From NCBI GenBank assembly GCA_011390615.1, contig JAABSB010000022.1, forward strand, positions 1-32,683: 32,683 nucleotides of DNA, in the 5' to 3' direction. This DNA comes from Desulfotignum sp. GTDB lineage: Bacteria > Desulfobacterota > Desulfobacteria > Desulfobacterales > Desulfobacteraceae. Under the pieces are notes generated by a model. The model saw only the letters and a list, made by a program, of their open reading frames with translations. It had not been told where the DNA came from and searched no databases. Below, piece after piece: positions 24,325 through 31,696 of this stretch (positions within the stretch are counted from its first letter, which is position 1; each line of letters starts with the position of its first letter). The position numbers and the translations under genes are program-made.

Positions 24325-24353
24325 ACTATCAGGTAAATTTTCGGTGTTGTCAA
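24325..24353 (-). promoter_or_regulatory. Predicted glcD-glcF-SDR promoter
   Basis: On the minus strand TTGACA (24348-24353) and GATAGT (24325-24330) are spaced by exactly 17 bp. Operator 1 follows at once. Confidence 0.6.
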
Positions 24354-24479
24354 ATGGTTATTTGATAGCACAGCCTCTGGTTACGCACAGTCATCAAAAA
24401 ATATAACCATTTGTTTTTTCTGAATATAATATCGTATAGCAGACTTTCTGACAAAAAACAAACAAAAATAATTTTTTTC

Positions 24480-24508
24480 TTGACAAAGCAGTCCATATGG
24501 ATTTTAGT
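24480..24508 (+). promoter_or_regulatory. Predicted dctPQM promoter
   Basis: TTGACA (24480-24485) is followed after 17 bp by TTTAGT (24503-24508); TAGTAT two bases later is an alternative -10. Operator 2 follows immediately. Confidence 0.55.
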
Positions 24509-24509
24509 A

Positions 24510-24522
24510 TTGGTATTACCAA
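24510..24522. promoter_or_regulatory. FadR/LldR-type operator 2 (dctP side)
   Basis: TTGGTATTACCAA is a perfect 13-bp palindrome around a central base and matches the TTGGT-N3-ACCAA sites of LldR/PdhR-type regulators. It overlaps the expected transcription start of the TRAP operon. Confidence 0.8.
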
Positions 24523-24677
24523 GAAAGCCAGCAGTATTTAACAGAAAAATGACCATTTTGGACTTACCGGAATACCTTTAAGACCTATCCGGGAAAGGAG
24601 GCAAAAAATCATCTCAGGCAATATCTGGAGACAGGCGAGTGAATAATCAATTTTTTTTTTAAAGGACGGAGGAACGC

Positions 24678-25826
24678 ATGAAAAAAGCATTAAGCATAGT
24701 GGTAACCCTTTTGATGGCAGTTGTCTTTATCTGCGGCACTGCCCATGCCAAACGCGAAAAATTCGGGGAAGACCCCAGGGCAAAAGAAGCAAAACGGGTA
24801 TCATTCAAGACATCGGATGAAAAAATCCGGTGGAAAATGGTTATGCCCTGGTCCAAAGGGCTTTTGTTCTATGATATTGCATCCCATTTTGCCGACAGTG
24901 TCCGTCTGGCATCTGCCGGCCGTCTGGATATCAAGCCGTTTGCAGCAGGGGAACTGGTACCTGCCATGCAGAGTTTTGATGCGGTAAGCACGGGTGCGGC
25001 TGAAGTGGGCCATGACTGGCCCGGTTACTGGAAAGGCAAAAATGAGGCCTTTGTGGCCCTGGCCTCTGTGCCTTTCGGCCTGGATGCTGAGTTGTACAAC
25101 ATCTGGCTGTATGAAAGGGGCGGTGTGGAGATGATGCAGGAAATATATGGCCAGTTCAACCTGTTTGCCCTCCCCGGCGGCCAGTGCGGCCAGGAAATGG
25201 GGCTTTCCTCCAATAAAAGAGCCACCAGTATGGCAGATTTCAAAGGCATGAGAATCCGTACGCCAGGCTGGTTCATGGACATTATGAACAACCTGGGCGC
25301 ATCCGTGTCTCCCCTGCCCGGCGGCGAAGTCTACCTGGCCCTGGAGCGGGGCGTGATTGACGCAGCAGAATTCTCCTCTCCGGCCATCAACTATCCCATG
25401 GGATTTGATGATGTCACCAAGTACGTGATTCAACCGGGCGTGCATCAGCCCGGTATCCAGTGTGCGTTGTTTTTCAACAAAGATGCCTATGAAAAGCTCC
25501 CCGAAGACCTGAAATGGATCATTGATATCGCTGCCAAGGAAACCCAGCTCTGGAGTTACAACTGGATCAACAATCTGAACGCCAAAGCCATAAAGCTGTT
25601 CAAGGAAAAAGTGGAGTTTGTCCACATGGATAAAGAAACCCTGATCGAGTTCCGGAAAACCACCAAAGAGTATATGGACTCTATCAAGGCAAAATACCCG
25701 GATGCCAAGAAAATTCTGGATTCCCACGACCAGCTGATCGAAGATTATGCAGACTGGCGCAAGGAGCGCGGCGGGGCAACCCCCTGGCCTTATGAAACCT
25801 ATATCAGCGGCCAGATCCATGAATAA
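24678..25826 (+). CDS. dctP: TRAP transporter substrate-binding protein (DctP family)
   Basis: The 382-residue periplasmic protein begins with a signal peptide (MKKALSIVVTLLMAVVFICGTAHA, likely cut after A24). The mature part has the DctP fold with FKGMRIRTPG near residue 193, whose arginine normally grips the substrate carboxylate, and PLPGGEVYLALERGVIDAAEF near 213-233. It resembles the TakP/FcbT1-like branch that binds 2-oxo and hydroxy acids, including lactate. A GGAGG ribosome-binding site precedes the ATG. Location between lactate dehydrogenase genes makes lactate or a related hydroxyacid the most likely ligand, by inference. A large minus-strand ORF over this gene is a shadow. Confidence 0.94.
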   Translation: MKKALSIVVTLLMAVVFICGTAHAKREKFGEDPRAKEAKRVSFKTSDEKIRWKMVMPWSKGLLFYDIASHFADSVRLASAGRLDIKPFAAGELVPAMQSFDAVSTGAAEVGHDWPGYWKGKNEAFVALASVPFGLDAELYNIWLYERGGVEMMQEIYGQFNLFALPGGQCGQEMGLSSNKRATSMADFKGMRIRTPGWFMDIMNNLGASVSPLPGGEVYLALERGVIDAAEFSSPAINYPMGFDDVTKYVIQPGVHQPGIQCALFFNKDAYEKLPEDLKWIIDIAAKETQLWSYNWINNLNAKAIKLFKEKVEFVHMDKETLIEFRKTTKEYMDSIKAKYPDAKKILDSHDQLIEDYADWRKERGGATPWPYETYISGQIHE

Positions 25827-25873
25827 GCCGGATCTGTTTTTTGAACTGATGTAAAAACCGAAACCACAGAAAA

Positions 25874-25940
25874 GTCCGGCAGCCCGGTCATTTAACCATT
25901 CCAATATAACACAGGCTGCCGGACCTTACCTGTTTTTTTT
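25874..25940 (+). terminator. Strong hairpin with T-run between dctP and dctQ (attenuator)
   Basis: GTCCGGCAGCC (25874-25884) and GGCTGCCGGAC (25914-25924) are perfect 11-bp arms. A run of T follows at 25932-25940. Partial termination or 3'-end protection here would raise binding-protein mRNA over that of the permeases, as is common in binding-protein transporter operons. Confidence 0.6.
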
Positions 25941-25968
25941 GATTCATTTTCAGTAAAAGGAAACCAAC

Positions 25969-26484
25969 ATGTTGGCATCGTTAGCAAACAACCTGGAAAA
26001 ATTCATCCGCAAGCAGGGGGATGTGACCTCTTTTCTCGTATATCCGCTGCTGATCATCGTAGTATATGAGGTGTTCATGCGGTATGTATTAAATGCACCC
26101 ACCACCTGGGGATTTGAGGCTACCACCTTTTTATACGGGCTGCACTACATGTTCGGGTTCTCTTATGCAGATGTCCATGGTGCCCATGTAAAGGTGGATA
26201 TTTTCAGCTCCATGGCCTCGGAAAAAGTGCAGGCGATTCTCAGCATTATCACCAATCTGGTCCTGTTCATGCCCGTGACCATCTGCCTGACCCTGTGGGG
26301 GATTAAATACGCATATAACTCCACCCTGGGCCTTGAAGTGAATTCCACCTCCTGGGCCCCTCCCATCTGGCCGTTGAAGATATTGATGGCATTGTGCCTG
26401 GTATTTTTACTGCTCCAGGGCATCGCCAATCTGTTAAAGGATATCCATTCACTCAAACAACAAGGAAGAAAGGTTAACCCATGA
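25969..26484 (+). CDS. dctQ: TRAP transporter small permease (DctQ family)
   Basis: This 171-residue inner-membrane protein has four predicted helices, with the second to fourth around FLYGLHYMFGFSYADV, AILSIITNLVLFMPVTICLTLWG and ILMALCLVFLLLQGIANLL. The motif ADVHGAHVKVDIF is typical of the DctQ family. AAAAGGAAACC precedes the ATG. Its last four bases overlap the start of dctM (ATGA), giving coupled translation. DctQ stabilises DctM and completes the Na+-driven uptake complex. Confidence 0.93.
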   Translation: MLASLANNLEKFIRKQGDVTSFLVYPLLIIVVYEVFMRYVLNAPTTWGFEATTFLYGLHYMFGFSYADVHGAHVKVDIFSSMASEKVQAILSIITNLVLFMPVTICLTLWGIKYAYNSTLGLEVNSTSWAPPIWPLKILMALCLVFLLLQGIANLLKDIHSLKQQGRKVNP

Positions 26485-27821
26485 GTCTTGAATTCATGAC
26501 TGTGGCCATGTTTGTCACCCTTATTTTCGCCATCATGCTGGGGCATCCACTGGCCTATACCCTGGCAGCGGTTGCCACTCTGTTCGGCCTGATCGACAAC
26601 GGGTTCAATATCCCCATTCTGTTTGAGATGTTTATCAACAATACCTGGGGGTTGATGGAAAACTACACCCTGGTGGCCATCCCCTTGTTTATTCTCATGG
26701 CCCAGCTTCTGGACAGATCCAAGGTGTCTGAGGCCCTGTTTGAATCCATGTACGTGGTGCTGGGCAGTATCAAGGGCGGCCTGGGCCTGGCAGTGGTACT
26801 GGTGTGTACGGTATTTGCCGCCACCACGGGGATTATCGGGGCATCGGTGGTGGCCATGGGGCTGCTGGCCACCCCGGCCCTCATGAACAAAGGCTACCAG
26901 AAAGAAATGACGGCAGGTATCATCTGCGCTTCAGGCACCCTGGGTATTCTGATTCCGCCCTCCATCATGATGGTGGTGTACGGCGGACTCACGGGCATGA
27001 AGGAAACGTCTGTGGGCAATCTGTTTGCCGGTGCCATCTTCCCGGGTCTTTTGCTGGCAGGCCTGTATTTCGCCTATATCCTCATTCGCTGTAATATCAA
27101 CCCGACACTGGGTCCTCCTATTTCAAAAGATGAGGCATCCGGCTACACGGCAGCCCAGAAATGGGCCATGACCCTGAAATCTCTGGTCCCGCCCCTGGCA
27201 TTGATCCTGGCGGTCATGGGAACGATCCTCGGCGGGGTGGCCACCCCCACGGAAGCCGCCGGTCTGGGGGCCTTCGGTGCCGTACTTCTGGCCTTTTTCA
27301 ACAGAAAGCTCAACTGGACCGTGCTCAAGGAAAGTGCCTATGCCACGTTGAAAACCACCTCCATGGTCATGATGCTGTTCATCGGCGGCAAATTTTTCTC
27401 CGCCGTTTTTCTGAGCATGGGCGGCGGGGATGTGGTAGCGGATCTGCTCATCGGTTCGGGCATGAACCAGTGGATTATTCTGTTCATCATGATGTTCATC
27501 GTGTTCATCATGGGCATGTTTATTGATTGGGCTGCCATCCTGCTGGTGACAGTACCCATCTTTCTGCCCATTGCCATTGAACTGGGATTTGATCCGTTGT
27601 GGTTCTCCCTGCTGCTGTGCGTGAATCTCCAGACCTCTTTTCTCACCCCGCCCTTTGGGTATGCCCTGTTTTATTTCAAGGGTGTGGCGCCGCCGCAATT
27701 TACCATGATGCATATTTACAGAGGTATCATGCCTTTCGTCCTGCTGCAGTTGATCAGTATTGCATTACTGTGCCTGTTCCCGTCTCTGGTTACCTGGCTG
27801 CCGGGTGTGTTTTTTGGATAA
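26481..27821 (+). CDS. dctM: TRAP transporter large permease (DctM family)
   Basis: The 446-residue protein carries about twelve hydrophobic helices and forms the ion-coupled transport channel. Family signatures include GHPLAYTLAAVATLFGL near the start, ASGTLGILIPPSIMMVVYG near 150-170 and the second repeat ending FLTPPFGYALFYFKG. It works with DctP and DctQ to import an organic anion with Na+. The inserted LFEMFINNTWGLMENYTLVAIPLF segment matches the mannitol/chloroaromatic/lactate-type DctM branch, which agrees with the DctP assignment. Confidence 0.95.
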   Translation: MSLEFMTVAMFVTLIFAIMLGHPLAYTLAAVATLFGLIDNGFNIPILFEMFINNTWGLMENYTLVAIPLFILMAQLLDRSKVSEALFESMYVVLGSIKGGLGLAVVLVCTVFAATTGIIGASVVAMGLLATPALMNKGYQKEMTAGIICASGTLGILIPPSIMMVVYGGLTGMKETSVGNLFAGAIFPGLLLAGLYFAYILIRCNINPTLGPPISKDEASGYTAAQKWAMTLKSLVPPLALILAVMGTILGGVATPTEAAGLGAFGAVLLAFFNRKLNWTVLKESAYATLKTTSMVMMLFIGGKFFSAVFLSMGGGDVVADLLIGSGMNQWIILFIMMFIVFIMGMFIDWAAILLVTVPIFLPIAIELGFDPLWFSLLLCVNLQTSFLTPPFGYALFYFKGVAPPQFTMMHIYRGIMPFVLLQLISIALLCLFPSLVTWLPGVFFG

Positions 27822-27823
27822 GG

Positions 27824-27856
27824 GCTGTTAGCTCTTAGTTGTTAGCGCTTAGCTGA
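27824..27856. repeat. Dispersed intergenic repeat, copy 2 (GCTGTTAG-type)
   Basis: This starts 3 bp after the dctM stop codon and resembles the copy at 5728-5766, with GCTGTTAG...GTTAGCGCTTAGCTGA. Both copies lie directly behind a stop codon on the plus strand. Confidence 0.6.
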
Positions 27857-27890
27857 TGAACTTATTAATGACGGCTCTTATATAAAAGGG

Positions 27891-27952
27891 GTATGCCCTG
27901 CCGGGCATACGAATCATGAAAGAAGATTCAGCTGGTTATGTATTTCTTTCAT
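27891..27952. promoter_or_regulatory. Two inverted repeats between dctM and lutC
   Basis: GTATGCCC (27891-27898) and GGGCATAC (27903-27910) form a perfect 8-bp hairpin with a 4-nt loop. ATGAAAGAA (27916-27924) and TTCTTTCAT (27944-27952) form a second pair just before the lutC ribosome-binding site. Neither has the TGGT-N3-ACCA form. They may process the mRNA or modulate lutC translation. Confidence 0.45.
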
Positions 27953-27968
27953 AAAAAGGGAGGCAGAT

Positions 27969-28586
27969 ATGGTGAATACCACTACCGGCAGTACAAAGGA
28001 ACTGGCTGCAGTGTTTACACAAAAAGCCTCCCTGGTGAGTGCCTGTGTCCATGAGGCAAAAGACCGGACAGAGGCCATGGACAAAACCCTTGCACTGCTG
28101 GCCCAAAAACCGCCTCTGGACCCGCAGATGGCATCTGGAAAAAAACAGGATCCATCCAAAAGAATTCTGGCAGCCCCCAACCTGGATCATGACGGATTCC
28201 AGCAGCTGTCTGACCTGTGCCGGGCATTTCCCCATATTCACCTGATCCGGGACAGGCTGCGTGATTTTCCCGGGGGCATTGACATGGGGGTGACCACTGC
28301 GGATTTCGGTATTGCAGACACCGGCACCCTGGTCATCAATTCCAATGACGAACACACCCGCCTGGCCACCATGCTCTGTGAGGTGCATGTGGCCATACTG
28401 GCTGTGTCGGATATCCGGGAAACCGCCCTTTCCATGACCAAAGAACTGGAAATGCTGGTCGGCCGGAAGGGATCCTACACCGCCTTTGTCACTGGCGCCA
28501 GCCGGACCGCCGATATTGAGCGGGTTTTGGCCATCGGGGTGCATGGACCCCTAGAGTTGCATATCATCCTGGTGGAGGAAAAATAA
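27969..28586 (+). CDS. lutC: LutC-type LUD-domain lactate utilisation protein
   Basis: The 205-residue protein is a LUD domain of the LutC/LldG/YkgG family. The diagnostic segment MGVTTADFGIADTGTLVINS lies near residues 100-119, and the C-terminal TGASRTADIERVLAIGVHGP motif is intact. LutC is a required part of the LutABC L-lactate oxidase complex, though its exact role is unclear. GGGAGG precedes the ATG. Its stop codon overlaps the next gene's ATG by one base (TAATG), so the two are translated together. Confidence 0.95.
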   Translation: MVNTTTGSTKELAAVFTQKASLVSACVHEAKDRTEAMDKTLALLAQKPPLDPQMASGKKQDPSKRILAAPNLDHDGFQQLSDLCRAFPHIHLIRDRLRDFPGGIDMGVTTADFGIADTGTLVINSNDEHTRLATMLCEVHVAILAVSDIRETALSMTKELEMLVGRKGSYTAFVTGASRTADIERVLAIGVHGPLELHIILVEEK

Positions 28587-30745
28587 TGGAGAGCCACGAA
28601 AACCTCAAATCCTATAAACACCGTCTGGATGATGCCCTGGACAACCATTTTCTGCGCCAGGCCATGGACAAATTCGCCGTGGCCTACCGCACGTCCAGAG
28701 AAAACGCCTTTGCCGGCATGGATGTGGCAGACCTGATCCAGCAGGTAGCAGATATCAAGGCGGCAGCTATTGCAGACAGCAAAGCTCTGCTGGAACGGTT
28801 TATCAAAAAGGCAACGGCACATGGTGTTCATGTGCACCTGGCAGATACGGCAGAAGATGCCAACCGCATCATCGGTGAGATCGCCCAAAAAACCGGTTCA
28901 AAAAAGATTGTCAAATCAAAATCCATGACCGCAGAAGAGATCCATCTCAACAGATGGCTGGAAAATCTGGGGGTGGAGGTCACAGAAACCGATCTGGGGG
29001 AATGGATTGTTCAGCTGCGCAAAGAAGGCCCTTCCCACATGGTCATGCCGGCCATCCACCTGTCACGCTTCCAGGTCGCGGACCTGTTTTCCGATGTCAC
29101 CGGAACAGACCAGGATGCAGAGATCGACCGGCTGGTCAAGGTGGCCAGAAAAGAGCTGCGGGAAAAATTTGTGCAAGCGGATATGGGCATTACCGGTGCC
29201 AACTATGCTTTGGCTGACACCGGCACCATCGGCATTGCCACCAATGAGGGCAATGCACGGCTGGTCACCACCCTGCCGAAGGTGCACGTGGCCCTGGTGG
29301 GCATTGACAAACTGCTGCCCACCCTGGCTGATGCATTGACCGTGAACCGGATTCTGCCCAAAAACGCCACCGGCCAGGCCATCACCTCCTATGTCACCTG
29401 GATCACCGGGCCGTCTGAATGCACCACCGCCCCGTCCGGAAAACGGGAAATGCACATCGTGTTTCTGGACAACGGCCGCAGCAAAATTGCGGCAGATCCG
29501 GTGTTCGCCCAGGTGCTCCAGTGTGTGCGGTGCGGGGCCTGCGCCAATGTGTGCCCGGTGTACCGCATGGTGGGGGGCCACCAGATGGGACACATCTATA
29601 TCGGGGCCATCGGCCTGATCACCACCTATTTTTTCCACGGCATAGAAAATGCCAAAAATCTGGTGCAGAACTGCACCAACTGCGGGGCGTGCAAGGCGGT
29701 GTGTGCCGGCGGCATCGACCTGCCCCACCTGATCAAGGAGATCCATGCACGGATTCAGGATGAAGCCGGGCATCCCCTGCAGAGCCTGCTGCTGGGCAAG
29801 GTACTCAAGAGCAGAAAGCTGTTTCATTCTCTTTTGCGCACGGCCCACCTGGCCCAGAAACCGCTGCTGGATAAAAAAGAGAAACCCTATCTGCGGCACC
29901 TGCCCATGATTTTTTCTTCGGATCACAATTTCAGAAGATTGCCGGCCATTGCGGATGTGCCGTTCCGGGACCGGTTTGAAAAATTGCATAAGCCAACGGA
30001 CAATCCCAGGTTCACCATTGCGCTTTTTTCCGGATGTGTTCAGGATTTTGTCTATCCAGAACATCTGGAAGCCGCCATGAAAGGGTTTGCAATGCACAAC
30101 ATCCATGTGACATTCCCCATGGGGCAGTCCTGCTGCGGCCTGCCTGCCGTGAGCATGGGGGAAAAATCAGCGGCCCGGGATGTGGCCCTCCAGAACCTTG
30201 ATGCGGTTGACCTGGATACGGTGGATTACATTGTGACCCTGTGCGCTTCCTGCGCCTCCCATCTTACGCACGGTGTGCCCAAACTGCTCAAGGACTATGC
30301 CCCCAAAAAAGCGGCGGCATTTGCTGACAAGGTGGTGCCGTATTCGGTGTTCATGAACGATATTGTGGGCATTGCATCTGCGGTCAGAACTGGCGCGGAT
30401 GTCGGCCGGAAAACCGCGTTTCACTCTCCCTGCCACCTGTGCCGGGGCCTGGGGGTGCACAACACCCCCCATGAGCTGATTGAAAAATCGGGAAACCAGT
30501 ATGTTCCCACAGATGAAGAAGAAACCTGCTGCGGGTTCGGCGGCAGTTTTTCCACCACCTTCCCGGCGGTGTCCAATGAAATTCTCACCAGAAAACTGGA
30601 TGATGTAACAGAATCCGGTGCCGATCTCCTGGTAACCGAATGTCCGGGGTGCGTGCTCCAGCTCCGGGGCGGGGTTGCCAAACAGGGCAGAAAATTCACG
30701 GTGTGTCACCTGTCTGAACTGCTGTATCCCCAATCGGAACCCTGA
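28586..30745 (+). CDS. lutBA: Fused LutB-LutA iron-sulfur L-lactate dehydrogenase subunit
   Basis: The 719-residue protein is a natural fusion. Residues about 60-300 are a LUD domain with MGITGANYALADTGTIGIATNEGNARL. Two [4Fe-4S] motifs follow at C313/316/319/323 (CVRCGACANVCP) and C363/366/369/373. The second reads CTNCGACKAVCAGG and lacks the usual proline after the last cysteine. Residues about 475-719 are LutA-like with two CCG domains: C484, C516-C517 and CASC at 553-556, then C616, C648-C649 and CPGC at 686-689. LutB is normally about 470 and LutA about 240 residues, so the sum fits. Desulfovibrio vulgaris has a similar fused protein beside its LutC. With LutC it should oxidise L-lactate to pyruvate. 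Confidence 0.95.
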   Translation: MESHENLKSYKHRLDDALDNHFLRQAMDKFAVAYRTSRENAFAGMDVADLIQQVADIKAAAIADSKALLERFIKKATAHGVHVHLADTAEDANRIIGEIAQKTGSKKIVKSKSMTAEEIHLNRWLENLGVEVTETDLGEWIVQLRKEGPSHMVMPAIHLSRFQVADLFSDVTGTDQDAEIDRLVKVARKELREKFVQADMGITGANYALADTGTIGIATNEGNARLVTTLPKVHVALVGIDKLLPTLADALTVNRILPKNATGQAITSYVTWITGPSECTTAPSGKREMHIVFLDNGRSKIAADPVFAQVLQCVRCGACANVCPVYRMVGGHQMGHIYIGAIGLITTYFFHGIENAKNLVQNCTNCGACKAVCAGGIDLPHLIKEIHARIQDEAGHPLQSLLLGKVLKSRKLFHSLLRTAHLAQKPLLDKKEKPYLRHLPMIFSSDHNFRRLPAIADVPFRDRFEKLHKPTDNPRFTIALFSGCVQDFVYPEHLEAAMKGFAMHNIHVTFPMGQSCCGLPAVSMGEKSAARDVALQNLDAVDLDTVDYIVTLCASCASHLTHGVPKLLKDYAPKKAAAFADKVVPYSVFMNDIVGIASAVRTGADVGRKTAFHSPCHLCRGLGVHNTPHELIEKSGNQYVPTDEEETCCGFGGSFSTTFPAVSNEILTRKLDDVTESGADLLVTECPGCVLQLRGGVAKQGRKFTVCHLSELLYPQSEP

Positions 30746-30778
30746 TTTTCCCTGGCTTGTGTTTCTCTGGCATTCATG

Positions 30779-30817
30779 TTAGGGTCAGGTCTTAAGATTG
30801 CGAAAATAATACGCAAT
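30779..30817. repeat. Possible REP-like relic
   Basis: The sequence TTAGGGTCAGGTCTTAAG followed by the inverted repeat ATTGCG (30797-30802) / CGCAAT (30812-30817) resembles the GGGTCAGGTCTT-type half-palindromes associated with RAYT/IS200-like transposases. No second half (AAGACCTGACCC) and no transposase are present, so it may be a decayed element or chance. Confidence 0.35.
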
Positions 30818-30855
30818 TTCAAAAATATTTTAAACAAGAAAAGAAAAGGAGAACA

Positions 30856-31641
30856 ATGCAGACCCCGAAACGACATCGTATTCAACTGCCGCAAACTTCC
30901 GCCAGCAGCCTGTCCCAGGATGAAGCGTACTTTTATGTGTATACATCAGATAAAGAAAAAATCAAACTGCGGTTCCATGATTATGACAAAATATATGACA
31001 TGCCCGGGCTGTATGAACAGATATTTTATGACCGCCTCAAGTGTGTTTCACCTGTCAAGGTGGCGGAAATTCTGAAATCCGCCATCAACCAGACCAATGA
31101 AAATTTTACGGAACTGCGGGTGCTGGATCTGGGCGCAGGAAACGGGTTAATGGGAGAAGCCTTTAAAAAATACGGCGTCGCCCGTCTGGTGGGCGTAGAT
31201 ATCATACCTGAAGCCAAAACAGCAACGGAGCGGGACAGGCCCCATCTGTACGATGCCTACTATGTATCCGATTTTTGCAATCTGTCCACAGATGAAAAAG
31301 AAGAATACCGGTCCTGGTCTTTGAACTGCCTGACCGTTGTTGCGGCCCTGGGTTTCGGTGATATCCCCACCAAAGCATTTGTTGAAGCATTCAACGTGAT
31401 TCAGTCCGAAGGATGGGTGGGATTCAACATCAAGGAGACCTTTTTGAACGAATCTGATAATTCCGGATTTTCCCGCATGATCCGGGAACTGATTTTTTCT
31501 AAATATATGGACATGTATCATCTGGAGCGTTACCGGCATCGCCTGTCCATAGAAGGAGAACCCCTCTATTACTACGCCATCGCTGCAAGGAAAAACGCAG
31601 ATATTCCTGAAGAACTTGTCGAAAAATTTTCCGCACAGTAA
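30856..31641 (+). CDS. Class I SAM-dependent methyltransferase, target unknown
   Basis: This 261-residue protein has a Rossmann-type methyltransferase core. Motif I is VLDLGAGNGLMGEAF near residues 89-103, and the acidic end of strand 2 is VGVDIIPEAK. The following part NCLTVVAALGFGDIPTKAF and the loop GWVGFNIKETFL fit motifs IV-VI. The N-terminal 75 residues (YVYTSDKEKIKLRFHDYDKIYDMPGLYEQ) form a helical cap often seen in small-molecule methyltransferases. AAAGGAGAACA precedes the ATG. The gene stands alone after the lactate cluster, 110 bp from lutBA. I do not recognise the specific family or substrate. Confidence 0.82.
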   Translation: MQTPKRHRIQLPQTSASSLSQDEAYFYVYTSDKEKIKLRFHDYDKIYDMPGLYEQIFYDRLKCVSPVKVAEILKSAINQTNENFTELRVLDLGAGNGLMGEAFKKYGVARLVGVDIIPEAKTATERDRPHLYDAYYVSDFCNLSTDEKEEYRSWSLNCLTVVAALGFGDIPTKAFVEAFNVIQSEGWVGFNIKETFLNESDNSGFSRMIRELIFSKYMDMYHLERYRHRLSIEGEPLYYYAIAARKNADIPEELVEKFSAQ

Positions 31642-31696
31642 TACCCCTTCGCAACATGCCGGCATCAGGTTTTTTCCCGGCAACTGTATCTATGCC

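Larger units (their letters stand above)
24297..24677. other. Divergent regulatory spacer between glcD and dctP
   Basis: This 381-bp AT-rich spacer has no convincing gene. It holds two outward promoters, each with a TGGTA-N-TACCA palindrome (separate entries). The region from about 24523 to 24677 would be a roughly 150-nt leader of the dctP message. That leader contains a weak CCGGAATA...TATCCGG hairpin and an AAAGGAGG not followed by a start codon at normal distance. A 10-codon ATG frame at 24549-24581 lacks a ribosome-binding site. Confidence 0.7.

Noticed and set aside
24549-24581. A 10-codon ATG frame in the dctP leader as an attenuation leader peptide.
   Set aside because: It has no ribosome-binding site and no run of regulatory codons.
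24801-25904. A 367-aa minus-strand ORF.
   Set aside because: It is an antisense shadow of dctP, which has a signal peptide, family motifs and a ribosome-binding site. The shadow product has no recognisable domain.
29063-30106. A 347-aa minus-strand ORF.
   Set aside because: Shadow of the lutB-lutA fusion; its sequence is low-complexity histidine/glycine-rich, as expected of an antisense reading.
31657-31682. TGCCGG...CCGGCA hairpin between the methyltransferase and phnC genes as a bidirectional terminator.
   Set aside because: The arms are only 6 bp and the T-run falls in the loop, so the support is too thin to list as a feature.
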